Assembly: GCA_025642065.1 (NCBI GenBank)
Contig: JAODUP010000134.1
Coordinates: 289,001-353,000, forward strand
Direction: 5' to 3'
Length of the DNA stretch: 64,000 nt
Origin: Paralvinella palmiformis
Lineage: Eukaryota > Annelida > Polychaeta > Terebellida > Alvinellidae
Under the pieces are notes generated by a model that saw nothing but the letters and a program-made list of their open reading frames with translations, ran no database searches and had not been told where the DNA came from. Below are positions 46,600-60,299 of this stretch, piece after piece (positions within the stretch are counted from its first letter, which is position 1; the number at the start of each line of letters is the position of its first letter). The translations under genes and the position numbers were made by a program.

Positions 46600-49500
46600 A
46601 GAAGCAGAAGATTTGCTGAAACATTGTGTTTCCTCCAGTATTGTATAATACTCCACTGTATTATCCGCGTGTAACCACACCCTGTTTACCATCTATATAT
46701 GATATTGAATAAAGCCTGTTGGTGATACTTGATAAGTGATCACCACAGTATTGTGTTATGATGTATATGTGGAAAGCAGGTGGAACCAAGAGGCCACAGT
46801 ACCACAAATTTATAAAACTTAAATTATCAATATAACGGGTATACTTAATAATTCTGTTTCCAGTGGAACCACCAGTCAAGGCATTATTCAAGAGACCACT
46901 CAGCCCGTTTAAAGTTCCTAGAAGAAAGAATATCTCCTAGTTTCACACCATTGTCAAAAACTAAATTTGCCAATTTGTGGAACCAGTAGTTGAAACACGT
47001 CAGTTCGTGACAGACTCGAAACCGTCGCAAACATTAGTTTTACTCATAAGTGGAATAAATTTGTCAACTGTACCTTAAGCCTTGGATCTTCATCTAGCTG
47101 ATTCATTCTATCAGGAAATGTTAGCTTTCATGGATGATAAAAAACGACTGTGCACTCTTTTGGACGCCACTTTTCACACTCGCATATTATATTAATACAC
47201 TGTTCTTAAGTGAACTATCGTTTTTATTTACCGGAAAATGGGTTTCGGTTTAGAAAATGTTGTATTTCAAAGGATATAATAGGTTTCTCAAAAGAGGTCC
47301 AGAATTTTCAGAAAAACATTCACAGAAAGTAGGGAGAGAACGGGTAATTGTAACAGAATAGTAGGTTATTGATATCTTTCGAAACAGGAGACACATCTGG
47401 ACAACTCTAGCAGAATGGATAACGCCGGTGCATCTGCTTCTCCCCTTTCAACGTCCAGTGAAGTGTACTAACTCCTCATGGAGTTAGCCACATATACCAA
47501 GTATCCAGTTCGAACAGAGGTTAAATAATGATATTGACATGCATTAGTGCTGCTGCTGAGGGCTTAGAATCCATCAGGAGTTTTCCAGATAAGTGACTCA
47601 ACTGTGATCTATTAGAAGACTTCCCAGAGACCTACCTTGGTCGAACAGTTCGTTGGACAGTGATCTTTTCTGTTTGTGGTTAAACCAGGAAAATCACGCC
47701 AAGACCAATTCTTCTACTAGTGGAAGGACTCAACATAATGTGTTTTAAGACAACAGAGCTATACTAAGGTCTATTAAGACGGATACTCAGTTACATAGCG
47801 ATTAATAAACCCAATGCATCTAATACAATATTTGGTTTCAGAAATCGTTCACTGGATAATCGATTAAATCATCATCGCTTTAGTTTGATATTTTTGTAAA
47901 GAACAACAACAATATTATAACAGGACAAAAAAACTTGACACAAATTGGTGCAGGTCGAAAATGGTAGAAGTAAGTCGAAATATAAGGACCTGGCTGTAAT
48001 TTAAGTTCCTATATTTAAGCTACTTATGTTGAGCATAAAACATGTAACACATTGTAAGACAGATAGACGAAATCGTCGTTGTACTAAATCCGTTGGTTTG
48101 ATGGCCGTTATCCAGGTTATGAATATCATGTAATAGATCCTAGAACCTTATTAACTGCCGAAATATAATATGAATATTTATTATTAAAAAAATTCAAAGT
48201 CAGGTAAAACATCAAAATTATGTTTAATTCGTGTCTTGTCTTTACGTCTGTGGAACTTGTTCGTACTCCGATTCTTATGAATCGTTTCAGTGACTGCACA
48301 TTTTTCATTTTTAAGAGACTGTTTTTATGAGTGGATGAATAAAATATTTATATAACAAAAAACATGTCCAACGACTTTGTGTTTAAATGTTTTGAACTGC
48401 ATGCCATTTTGCATCTCATTTACATTTTACTGTCACTACCATGATCATCGGATAGAGCTATAATGTCAAAACCATTGATTATACCCGCCAATGTTGTACA
48501 CAGCAGTTGTATTTATTTATGTATGTAGCTTTTGTCTCTTCGTAAATTGTACAGCTTCTGCAAATTGTGAACTATCTTTAACCGTGTTCCGGAATCTAGG
48601 CTTAAATTCAATAAACGATGCAACTGATATTATTGGCTAAACTAAACAAAACCTCTTTGGACAATGCTTCCACATAGAACTAGTCTGTTTTTTCTTCTTA
48701 TTGAGGTCCTCGTTATCTGATAAACTATTCATTTCTGGAAGGAAGTCACATAAACCAATGCGCCAATGACGTCATCAGTTCAATAATATTCTATTATGAC
48801 GAACTTCAATAAATTGTAATAATTTATACTGCTAACTTCAGCAGAGCAAACGCGCGCACTTCTACATGAAACATTCTGGTCAAAGATTTGCGTCGAATTT
48901 GAAACTTCGCGAAACATAGCCGTGTTGGAAAAATGCGATGGAATAAAATACTGAATACAAATGTAGCGAATAACTATACATTTATCTTAGTTTCTGGCTT
49001 CACGTAAACGAACTGTAAATGTGTTCTACCGAATTGTTTTAGCTACAGAAATCTACTTAATAGCGTATCCTGTGTACTGTTTAATTCAGTACCATGGAAA
49101 ATTAACGACCAACCATTAACTTCAGAAGCTTCTTAATGTCAAGTATAACCTATATATTCATTTCAAGTTAGACAGATTACCTTGCCGGGGGGGGGGAGGC
49201 TGGCTGTTTATAAGTTTTCGAATTATGGAAATATTCTAAATCATTTAAATACTCATCGCTCATTCGGTGACTTGATCTGGGCGCTGAACTTTAAATGGAA
49301 TCTCTTTAAGAAAATTAATTATAAGCTTTTCGGTGAACCTCCGTTTCTAGGAATTCAAATACAGTGTTCTGTATTATTTCTCGAAAGGATGACAAGTACT
49401 GAATATTAATGGGGGAGGGGGTCTCATTTGAAAGACATAACGGGGATGTAGATTGGGGAGTTCCGGTTTCTTCATGAGAAATAGCTTATAACTGTAAACG

Positions 49501-49700
49501 CTTAGTGTACAGTAGATATATTTTGTAAAACAGTGCCAAACTCATGATTATTCTTTTCTAATGTAAATGCGATTGTTTACTAATGTGGTTTCCAGTGCTT
49601 CTTTGTTTTAAATGTTAAAACTCGTAGCATAAGTTGAATAATTTAGCATATGTTGTGACTTTTCCTTGCTTCACGCCCGGTCAGGTGCTAAGTGCTAAAT
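46600..49700. other. Intergenic stretch after the Gag/protease remnant; no gene seen
   Basis: AT-rich with no long conserved frame. Some of 46.6-47.8 kb may be further decayed retroelement, but I cannot match it to reverse transcriptase or integrase motifs. A G-tract is at about 49185. Confidence 0.45.
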
Positions 49701-49729
49701 TATATACTCCGGTGTTGCACGACATGACC

Positions 49730-49885
49730 CCCAAAACAAACATTTCAATGAAACCGTTGTTTCTTGAGGTTAAGAATGGGATGACTATTGTCAATGACCT
49801 CTGGTAATTGCGGCTAACCTGAATTTGTTAATAACTTTTCTTCGCGACACCAATAAACTCAAATATTAGCCTCCATAAATATTAC
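49730..49885. repeat. Direct repeat, copy 1 (partner at 50620)
   Basis: ATTTCAATGAAACCGTTGTT, then GATGACTATTGTCAATGACC and ACACCAATAAACTCAAATAT recur with small changes and the same order at 50620-50812. Confidence 0.75.
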
Positions 49886-50454
49886 TTTCTTTTTATTCAC
49901 ACGGCAGTAACTTTAGCAGTAATATTTCCCATCGAACAGTTGACATGACTTCAGAAGCAAATGTAGGCCAAGATTTGGTCTCACTTGATAATATGTCATA
50001 AGAGGTGTACACATACACTGCCATCCATACGTTAGTGTATGGTATTTTATAATTAAGGCTAAACATCCTATAAAACATTTTAACAATTTTTAGAATTACC
50101 TTTTATTAATGTTATAATAGTGTTCACACAATTCATATTACACAAAATGCTGGGATATGTTAATGAAATTATTTTACATTTGTATATCACACTTGCTATC
50201 ATAAGTTGGAAATTGGTGTATCATTGGTGGCAGATAGTGACCCTTAACAGACCCCTTCCTGACGTAGACACTAGATCTATATTTTATTATCGTTGTTCGG
50301 TATTGTCGCAACTGATCTGGTTGTGTCATGCATGCATGTGTCTTAAAGCACGCACAAAGCACACTGAACGGATTTGGCCGTTATATTCGAGCTTTGTTTA
50401 CGTCTTGTCATGTACCTCATGATTTGGTAGAATTATATCTTGCCAGTCCGTTGT

Positions 50455-50872
50455 AAATGGTCGTAAATAATACACTGTTCTGTTTTCTTTCTAGTTTTTT
50501 GCCAATAACATGAATTTTATATTGCTGTCTTTAAAATAATGGAGGTATTTATTTACAATATATATTATTTAATTACAAACATAATGCATGACAGGATCAA
50601 AAGAAAAACCACAACAATAAAACCCCCCATTTCAATAAAACAGTTATGTCTTGAAGTTAATAATGACATGACTATTGAAAACGACCTGTGGCAATTGCGG
50701 TTAACCTTAAGTTTCCCATGGGATTCTAGAAGATTAATTTATTAATACCTTTTCTTCGTGACACCAATAAACTGAAATATTAGTCTTCATAAATATTACA
50801 CCAAAGTGTCTCTAATTCATGTTATTGGCAACAGTTTGTGAAAAAAACAGTACACCATTTACGACCATTTCT
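50455..50872. mobile_element. Inverted-repeat element enclosing copy 2 of the direct repeat
   Basis: AAATGGTCGTAAATAATACA and GCCAATAACATGAATT near 50457-50517 recur inverted at 50817-50872 (AATTCATGTTATTGGC; TTTACGACCATTT). This suggests a small foldback element of about 420 bp. Copy 2 of the 49730 repeat (50620-50812) lies inside it. Confidence 0.55.
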
Positions 50873-50899
50873 AGTCTAAGTGTGGTCTTTGTTACTCTT

Positions 50900-52349
50900 C
50901 TGTGAGATATATAGAAAATTGGTAGCTTCATATATTAGCTCCTGGGTGCGAAGAATAACACGGGCCAGCTCTAATCAATCATATCAAGGTCTATCCAGTA
51001 GATGCCTCATTACATTCTCTGTGTGTGATATGTGGAAATATTCCGGGCATAGACAAGTACACGAATGAGTGTCACAGTGAAGTAAAGTTACTTGGTTACA
51101 CCGAAGCGTCCCTATGCGTATGAGGGAAGGGCGTCTTAATAAGCTAATTGATAGCACGGTTGGTTTCAAACGCCCATCATCTGGTTTAAAACCCATATAT
51201 GGCTATGCCCGATTGCTGTTTCGCCATTCACTTACCCTGATTATTGTTGCAGCAAACTTTTGCATTCACATTTCCTATCTACCCCTCGCCGCTGTAACTG
51301 ATCACTACCGACGTACTCCAATCTGACGAGGAGGAAGACATTGTCAGCGAATTATTGTTGGAGCATAAATTGTATGAAGAATAGGATGGCACTTCATCTT
51401 CTTATACTTGTAAAGGAGAACAACAGCAACTAATATATTTCTTCCACCCATTGCAATGTTATAATATCATATTTATGTAAACAATATTCCACGTTGCTGT
51501 TAGTTACGCTGTAAACGTTAGTTACGTTGTAAATGTTAGTTAGATTGTAAACTCAGTCTGATACGAAGTTTCGTATCACCTGCCCCATCTTTCTTATCTA
51601 TTTAATCTTATATTGCCATACGGTCATTCATCGTCATGGGATTCCTAACTATATATGTGGTTACATAAAGTACGATAGCAACCATTTATTCCACCATTTA
51701 TTGATAGTATTATGTAAGTATCTATATGTCTATAATATCTGTATTGTCCTTTCCCGTAATTACTTTATTTGCTTTGTGACAGGAACTATTCTTACTGTTC
51801 ATGCTAGATATGCCATCTATACTATGTAGCACCCTGCAGGTCATGTCCGTGTTCACAGTGACTCGATGAGGCCGCAAAGATGTATCAATCCAGACAGTTG
51901 ATACTAGGACATACTTTACAAGATATTATGTTGTAGATACCAAAGACAAAGAAAGTGAGTCTTGTGAAGTATGTTTTATAGGGATACACATTTCAGTTTT
52001 GCTTTTTGTTAGAAAAAAAGATCCCAAAGTTGGATTGCAAATATTTTTTTAAATAGAGAACTGTTTAAATATAGTTATATAAGTAGATAATGCTTGCTTA
52101 CTAGATTATCACAGTTAATTTCATGGTTAGAATATGTAAATGTAAGAAACCTGTAGACTATAAATTCGTATTGAAACAATCTATTACCGTCCTACAATTT
52201 CAACGAGAAGCATCACTAATTATGTGTTTAGAAACAGTATAAATTGTTAACAAGTCGTTTCACTCTAGCAGCTGTATGTATTATTGTGCACGGTGATAGA
52301 AGGGAATAAATTGAGCAATGTAATTTGTATACCTTTCATCTAAAACTAA

Positions 52350-52350
<1 letters not shown>
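50900..52350. other. Intergenic stretch; no gene seen
   Basis: AT-rich. The short open frame at 51114-51326 has no recognisable domain. The 51485-51555 interval has three diverged copies of a GTTAGTTACG.TGTAAA motif. Confidence 0.45.

Positions 52351-52352
<2 letters not shown>

Positions 52353-52434
<82 letters not shown>
52353..52434. repeat. (CT)n(AT)n microsatellite
   Basis: CT run of about 16 units followed by AT run of about 22 units. Confidence 0.95.
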
Positions 52435-52439
<5 letters not shown>

Positions 52440-52441
<2 letters not shown>

Positions 52442-54220
52442 AATCAAATACAAATTTAGATATGTGGAGATATTGAATTTGTCATTGACAATGAAACTGG
52501 TCGTCTGGAGAACATTTGTATAGAAACCAAACTGAATTAAAGCTCCCTTGTCGTAACGTGTGGGTTGTCTTTTTTAAAACTTATTTTTCTTCTTTTCTTT
52601 CAAACTTTTTTCCAATAGTCCAGTCTGTAGGACGAAATGAGCTGTGTTTTCCAGTTCGATTTTGTCTCCATAGAACTTGGTGTTTTGGGGAGTTTCGATT
52701 GGGCACTCCCAATTATGTGTGAAAAGCGACCAGATACAGAGCCATGAAAGTCAGTCTATCTAAGAGAAGGAAAACTCAAAACCCATCCTGTGCTTCCCGG
52801 ATAGGATATTAAACCAGAAGCTATGGTTGAGGTAACCCAGACAGAAAGCCCAGAGAGCTGAAGACGGACGTATTTGGCATCTGGCACTCTTCAAAAAACC
52901 ATGGTACCACGCAAACACCACAAAATTAATGCAAAACCTAATTCAAAACAAATTAAACGCCATGTCATATACCTGACCTATAAAATTGTTTTTGAAAGAT
53001 ACCTGCAGAACTCCAAAAATACGTTTTATTTTAGTCAAAGGTCAGATGGGAGTAGCCAGAAGTTATAAAATGGCACGCTTCTGTCAAATATAGAGCTATC
53101 CAAAACCAGCCTACCTTAAAGAAATGGAAACTTCAGGAAGTCATTCATTGTTAAATATGTGATGGAACGAAAATACGATAATAAGAGCACAAAAGAAAAC
53201 TTCTATACATATAAAAACGAAACTAAAACTGCAAGTGTATTAATGTGAAAATAAAATAGTATTAAAATATGTGCGCAGAAGTAATGTGGTAGTTTCGATA
53301 ATAATGGTGGTAGCTAGATGTGGTAAAATATTAAGACACTAATTTCTAATAAACACAGAATGAATGGTAATGTTATATTTCTGGAAAATGACGTTATTGT
53401 AAGTAATATAAAATAGGTTTGTGATAATAGGAATGATTATTTTTATAATGGTATGTTTATAGAGCCATTTTATGTGAGAACAACATTTAAAGATAATCAC
53501 TCGGATGCTTACATAACATTTATAACATTTAAAGTAAACAAATCTAACGCTTTAATGTGGCGCTCATTCACTGCGTGGCCCACCTACATTTCTTATAAAT
53601 AAGTCTTTCACAATGTCTATATGTTTTCGAACGCAGTAAAGATTTTGCTGATATCGCACCTGTTTCTAAAAACAATAACAACTTTGGTTAATCAAACCAC
53701 ACGCTATTCGCTGCCCTGTCGCCATTGCCTAAGATTTTGTAAGCAACATCATTCAGTCAGTCATTTAATTTATTTTGAAGAATTATTCCAACAAGATAGG
53801 TTTGGTATTTGAAAATAATGCAGCTGTCTAAGTGTTCTTCTAGAATTTGGCGACTCTATATTCGATGTTGACTGATCTACTCCGTGCTTTTGAACTCTTC
53901 ATCAGTTCGTCTGGTATTTGCTAAAATTAATACATATGAACTAAATGAAGATCCAATTTGACTTGTTATGAATTCTGTTTGTAGCATCTGCAATGGGCTA
54001 AAATAGGAAATGAGCGAAATGAATGGCTAAGACTTTTCATGAATGTTCCCCAGTGCTCACTAATAAAACCATTTACATTCACTGATTTTGTAAATGACTT
54101 CTTGTATTGCAATGAAGAAAACAATAAGGTAAAATATTTATACCGCTGTTAATCCAATTTCGTGTATAAGTGATAATTTAAGTGATATAAAATGTGATAC
54201 GGTAAAAGCTCTCAACGTTA
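52440..54220. other. Intergenic stretch; no gene seen
   Basis: No exon with family resemblance, no RNA gene, no clear repeat. Confidence 0.45.
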
Positions 54221-54235
54221 TGATGAAGTGGATGT

Positions 54236-54283
54236 GATGATGATGATGATGATGATGATTGTATTAGGACAAATCAATGTACA

Positions 54284-54327
<44 letters not shown>

Positions 54328-54371
54328 CACACACAATCATAAAAATACACACACATACACACACACACACA

Positions 54372-54409
<38 letters not shown>

Positions 54410-54432
54410 TCAAAGATATACTATATATATAA
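54236..54432. repeat. Compound (GAT)n, (AC)n, (GA)n, (AT)n microsatellites
   Basis: Successive runs of GAT, AC, GA, AC and AT. Open frames on both strands here are repeat translations. Confidence 0.95.
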
Positions 54433-54504
54433 TTTTAGGAGACCCGCAAAATGGAAAATAGGGGTATGTACTATATGGTTTAATGCTTACCGTACCATAG
54501 TCAG

Positions 54505-54699
54505 TCGGGGGCGCCTCCTTGGTCTAGCGGTAGCGTGTTGGACTACAGATCACTACCACCCGTGTTCAAATTTCGGCGTGGGCATAACTGAAGGTTGTTT
54601 CGTCTTTGACTTCGCCTCATTACCTTTGGAGGTCGCTCGGCCCATTTAGCCTACCTTGTGCACAAAAGTGGCCGTAAAACATCAATCATCATCATCATC
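54505..54699 (+). mobile_element. SINE-A copy, full length with 11-bp target-site duplication
   Basis: GGGGCGCCTCCTTGGTCTAG head, GTGTTCAAATTTC B-box region, body and ATC-rich tail as in the 43850 copy. Direct repeats ACCATAGTCAG stand at 54494-54504 and 54700-54710. Confidence 0.9.
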
Positions 54700-54899
54700 A
54701 CCATAGTCAGGCTATAGGCTGTAGTGGGGTGGAGTGGTGAAAATTGAAATGGCGGTGGGGGGCCTAGAGTGTTAATACGCCCATGGATGTGTATAGAAAC
54801 TGGCTATTAATTAAATGTACTAACTTGTCTGTCTGCAAACGCTAGAAATTGAAAACAAGTTACTAATATTTAATTTCACACTCATATGTACATTTTTTA

Positions 54900-56590
54900 T
54901 CAGTTTGTCAAACAGAAGCTGTCATGAAGCAATCTCGGAAAGTCAGATGTATGGTTAAGAAAACCATTATGATATCATAGCGTAGGTACTGTTGAAAACC
55001 AAATAGTAATATTTTCAAGTCACAGGCCTTACCTGTACTGCACAAATTGTTCAGCAGATCAAAACTAGCCCTAAATTGTAGAAAAGGCATACCATGATTG
55101 AAGCTCATAAGTGAAACGAGATGGGTTTAATACCGGAGGGAGTTTTTATACCCAAAGATTCTCGAAAGGGACGATGTCTTTTGTCACTGATCGGGCCTTG
55201 TCAAGAGGGTCGTTTGTCCCATGGAAGGTTGTTAGATTCAGTAACGGATTTTGTATTCTATGTAGATTTATGCATGTGCGGAAGATTAATTTATCTGTCT
55301 TTGCAATTATTAAAAAATGAACGTAATGTGGGTTTTTTCGGAAGAACAATGATACTCACCATTTTATCCCGACCAGGTCTTCCATGCACTGTCTGGATAT
55401 GCAGGACATATTAAATAGCTGATGACACCTGCATTTCCACAGCAGATAATGGTGTATGTGGATGTAGTCACTTGGGTCACTATCCCAACATACTGGCATT
55501 TTGTGCCCAATGGCGTGACGTCGGCTCCGGAAGACTCATCAACAAATTATTTTCAATACCATAGGGCCCATATTGAAAGGTGGCGACAAAATTTCGCCCT
55601 AGAGCCAGGGCGTAATCCAGATTGAGGACAGGGTCGTACTAATTATAAATACGCCAGTAACAAACTAACTTATAATAAAATATCCCCCTACGTAGATTGG
55701 AAAACAAACGGCCAAGAAGCGTTTTTTTGGTTCTCTCCCTAGGTGTTCCTCTGTAAATCTCTATGTTTGAGAACTATCATTGTCACTGTGTCACAATCCC
55801 ATCGCATCCTTTTTTCTTGGGGGGGGGCATTCATAACTTCTCAGTCGGAGCATAATATATATTCTGATATTTGCTGACCCGATAGGCATATAAATCTAGT
55901 AAATATAATGGAGTACCTATCATCATCAACTGGTATCGAATGTTATAAATAGATTAAGACAAGTCTTGAAGGCAATAATGTAAATCAGGCTAAGACAAAT
56001 TCATTGCCACAATTTAATAAAGCAACAGGGAGACAGAATTCCTATGGCTCAGTGGGGATTGCTCAAACTGCAAGAGTTCCGGCCTTGCTCGATGAACCGG
56101 TTTCACAGATAAATGGCGTCTCTCCAAAGGCGTTATTGATGCATGAAATATAGAGCACGCAAACAGCAGCTTTATAATTTAAAAAAAAATCCCATTACAT
56201 TATTATAACATTAATTTCTCAGCAACAACATAATATGAACAAAATTTGACAGTGGATCAAATACCTCAGCCAGAAGAATCCATTCCACTATGGTATCACT
56301 GGCTTGCGACATGACAAAATCAAAAAGAAGAAAAAAAACTAAACTGAAACACCAACTTTAATCCTTCAAGTACAATGGTTTATGCGAATAAATCAAAATG
56401 CAACAGTTTTTGATTCAATCATATTTGCACGTATTTTTAAATAGTTATCTCTCAGCCGAGAAGTTTCAGTAGAGAGGTGTGGTTTTGTTAGCTGTGTTCT
56501 CATGCAATATGACAATATGAGGCTAATAGTTTTGTTTTCATAATTATGATGTCAAACTTGGCTAGAAGTGCGTGGCTACTTTTGGGTTTT
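54900..56590. other. Intergenic stretch; open frames without recognisable domain
   Basis: Two short plus-strand frames, 55121-55414 and 55422-55625, lie end to end but match nothing I know. A splice relation cannot be argued. A G-tract is at about 55819. I do not call genes here. Confidence 0.45.
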
Positions 56591-56599
56591 GCAGGTCAA

Positions 56600-56895
56600 T
56601 CATCCAACCTATAATAATATAACGATGGCCGAAATGACCATTAGTTTACGTGGTTGGCTACCTCAAATGAGGCACATATAGTTTGTAATTTACTCCTTCG
56701 ATACGGGGACTAATTCTAAACAAATTTAGAATTTACAATACAATGAATACACATTCAGTGGAGAAAACCTTGCCAGTTTACCTGGTTGGGTGAAAAACTC
56801 CACCTACTATACTCTATAGTGCCACAGCCGGGATTCGAACCTCTCGCAAAGCATGACCATGGTTAGGGAGTCCCAAGCACAACCAATCAGACCAA
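56600..56895 (-). mobile_element. SINE-C copy, reversed
   Basis: On the minus strand: AGGTTCGAATCCCGGCTG (B-box), GGAGTTTTTCACCCAACCAG, TTAGAATTAGTCCCCGTATC, then GGTCATTTCGGCCATCG. This is the same order as the copy at 24690-25036, without a long TTA tail. Confidence 0.75.
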
Positions 56896-57707
56896 CCTAT
56901 ATTTAGACTATCCGTGATATCGCTATATTACACACTTGGTTATCCGAGCCTTTAAAAAATAAACATCATACTTACTTAAGAATCCGGGATGTGTCCAGTC
57001 GGTAGATCTTATGAATCACGTTTTCCGTCTCGTAAACAAAATTTGAATATAACCGCCAAATCTGTTCAGGGTGCTTTGACACAATTAGGTCAGAAGCCAT
57101 GGTACAGAATGACGACCATTGACCTGAAAAATCATATAGAAAATGTGGGCCGTTTATACGTTAGGAGTCGGTTAAGGATTTGGCTTTGTTTTTATAATAC
57201 GGAGTATTTTTTAGTTCTGGACACTTTCTGAGACATTCAGTTTAAAAAAAATTAAATTTAAAATAGTTATATAATCTTTAATATTTAAAATAGTTATAGA
57301 TGTATAATCTTTATTTTCTATCAGATCTATAAGTGCAAATATACAAGTGCATGTAAAATAGCCACAAACAATTAGTTCAGCGTTGTGTAAAGAGAGAATT
57401 TCATACAAAAATATTAAGGTCATTATAGAACCTTTTTCATTTTTGTTAGAAACTTACTGAAATATACTTTAATTTTTAAACTGTCAGGGATCAAACGATC
57501 ACCCTAGCATTTCCTAGTGGTTAAAACGTGGTCAAGGTGTCCTTAGATGAAATGTTCATGGCCGAAAGGTCCCACAAGTTCATCTCTGTATAAAGTATAT
57601 ATAGCCATCTGTATTATCGTTTAAAATTAATAAAATATATTTTTACCTATCCAAATTTTGTAGTAGTCTAGGTACTAAATTGTTTATTTAAAGGATAAGC
57701 TTTAGAT

Positions 57708-58545
57708 ATATTGTGTACTTGGGAAGGCCGAGTCCCATGTTAAAATTAAAGTACTTGCACAATTGTGCGCATGACAAATAATAGGTGCATAAACATACAA
57801 TATCCAAATTACAACTTGTTGAACATGTTATGAACATCTAGAGCGTGGTAAACATATTTAGACAGATTGATATTTACATATTTGTTATTGCCCGACATTA
57901 GATAACAAAATGCATTAAATGGTAATCGCGAAGGATGTCTTGCAGGAAAGTGGATCTGAGGTGTTGGTACTGGGGACAATTAGAAATCGAATGAATTGCT
58001 GAGCGACTTGCCAAGGGACAGTGAGTGGGTAAGTGGGTGGATAGATGAATAATCGAGTCAGTGTTTTGATCAGGCCCGACGCTGGTTAAAACTATGATAT
58101 ACGACCGAGTGGTACCCTACCCCGCCCCAACAAAAAATAAATAAATAAACAGCTTGATCAAATGAAACCACTAGCAAACAAAATTATCAGTTGGATTCGA
58201 ATGCAGACTTCGAGTTCTGCACACACAGCCCAGTGAAAATAATTAATACTTTAAAAGCGTAGATAATCTCTTTTATTAATCTATATCTAGATCATAGACT
58301 TTCACTTTGAGTATTTACTCATACATACAACATTACATTTACTCTTTAACAAACGGAAGAAATCTACAACAATCACAAACGCTGTCAAAAACTGTCTAAG
58401 CATATTTACCAAGTTATAGATGTTCATAACATGTTCAACAAGTTATAATCTGTATTTCATATGTTTATGCACCTATTTGTTGTCATGCGCACAATTGTGC
58501 AAGTAATTTGTAGCATGGCCAAGGGCCTCATGCCTCTCAAGTACA
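57708..58545. mobile_element. Foldback element with ~115-bp strong inverted repeats
   Basis: ACTTGCACAATTGTGCGCAT through ACTTGTTGAACATGTTATGA and GTGGTAAACATATTTAGACAG (57750-57865) recurs inverted at 58380-58502 with few changes. Weaker pairing extends outward (ATTGTGTACTT.G at 57710, reversed near 58540). The interior of about 515 bp has no coding potential. Confidence 0.75.
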
Positions 58546-58619
58546 CAATGAAGCTTGTTAATGCTTATCAACACCAATATACTTTCCATGTTTGCGAAAC
58601 CTGATTCATAATAAAACAT

Positions 58620-60065
58620 TCCCAGATAGGACAATAAGATTGAGCCAATGTTGGCATTGATTGGCACGGTCACGGCTTGCTTGCTATCTTTGGGCCAATG
58701 TTGGACCAATGCAGGCATTCTATCACAGCAAGTTCCGTCTGGACAACGATACGACAATTGATCTTATGTCAATGGATACGACCTTCACCTCGTATATCGG
58801 TTTTCCCGGAGTAAGTATTTCAAATTGCGGATCATATTTTTACAATTGTATCAACTAGAATAAATATCTGAAGCAAAAATTCATGTAAAGAGTAATATAA
58901 CTATATGTGCTACATCTGAAAACATCGAACTTTAAATAGAAATAGTTTATTCTAAGAGGATATTCCACATTATAACCGTTGTCATCACTGAGAAGTGGAA
59001 CATAATGCCACCAAAAATCCGTTATAAACGAAGTAAACGTACAATAGACAGTGTTCATTGACATTTATTATTTTAATATAGTCTACAGGTACTTAAATGG
59101 CTGAATTACGCCAACTTAATTACTTATTAAGCTACAATATATTAAATAGGGTTACGCTATATGGCAAATAAAATAGGCTAATTTGAGTTAATAATATCTG
59201 TCTTGGTTGGCTCAGAATAAAATGGCTCATTTATTGGTACAATATAATTTGGTAATCTGATTAAGTGGTTCTATATGTATTCCACCTGGCCTGCAAATGT
59301 CAAAACACATAACAGAGCCAATAGTTTTAATGACAATAAATGGCCTTTCTACAATCTTGCGGAGATTTGATGTTATATGCACCTTATTATATTCTATAAT
59401 GCTGCATATTCTGATTTTAGCATTTGGATCATATATTTATTGCCAATGCTTCACCATGAGTATTGTACCTTGAAGTAACTTTGTTTTATATTAAATAGGG
59501 TGCTATACCAAAACAATTATATTATTAGTAGCAAATAGTTTATCCAGAATGGCTGGTATTTTGAAAACTAATTATTTTCACACTATTTTCACAATAAATT
59601 CATTTGAGGCTTCATTTCTTTTTTAAGTTTGCATAATAGTGTATGTTCACTTGATATACTAGTGTTGTATGAACCATGGGCATACATATATTGCAATGCA
59701 ACCAATCGACTTTATAGTTTAAATGCTCCATCACAAATATATATTTATGTTTATTTTTTATGTTTCAGTGCTAAACACAATCGACTTGGTGGCTGAGCAC
59801 CTGCAAATTGAAAGTGGTGGTGGTGGTTAATGTATTCAATGATTTAAATAGTTAGATCTTAAATTTGTGTTCAGTAGCCATTTCTCATTATTTAGTCAAC
59901 CACATTAGCTGAACCTCGGCTAGCCATCATTGAAAAATTTTGGCTGAATGTCGGTTTACCATTTGGATAACGATGTTGGTCCAATGCTCGCAGCCAATGC
60001 TGGGGCGGTGTAGCCGTCATTGTTGGCCCAACGTAGGCCCAACGTCGTTGTGCTATCCGGGTACG
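58620..60065. mobile_element. ~1.45-kb element with CCCRGATAGSACAA terminal inverted repeats
   Basis: The left end CCCAGATAGGACAATAAGAT, then GAGCCAATGTTGG, matches the inverted right end (CCCGGATAGCACAACGACGT, TGGGCCTACGTTGG). Both ends hold several subterminal copies of a CCAATGTTGG-like motif. The AT-rich interior lacks a transposase frame, so it is non-autonomous. Superfamily not determined. Confidence 0.6.
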
Positions 60066-60245
60066 GTGTTAGAAAATTGGGCTATCGGAAGATTACGCTG
60101 TCAGGGTTGTCGGAATATTAGACTGTAAGAACACTAGGTTGTTTCGACATTAGTTTGTCATAACATAGGATTGTCGGAACATTAGTTTGTCAGAACATTG
60201 GCCGATTGGGTTGTTCGAACTCTAGTCTAGACTGTCTGAACATTG
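60066..60245. repeat. Degenerate ~16-bp tandem repeat
   Basis: About a dozen diverged copies of a TTGTCGGAACATTAG-like unit, for example ATTGTCGGAACATTAGTT and GTTGTCGGAATATTAGACTG. It starts right at the end of the preceding element. Confidence 0.75.
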
Positions 60246-60299
60246 GTAAAATAAACTTTTGGTACATCGTGCCATATCAGGACAATTATATATTACAAT

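Noticed and set aside
55111..55625. Possible two-exon gene from adjacent open frames at 55121-55414 and 55422-55625
   Set aside because: No recognisable domain and no convincing splice sites.
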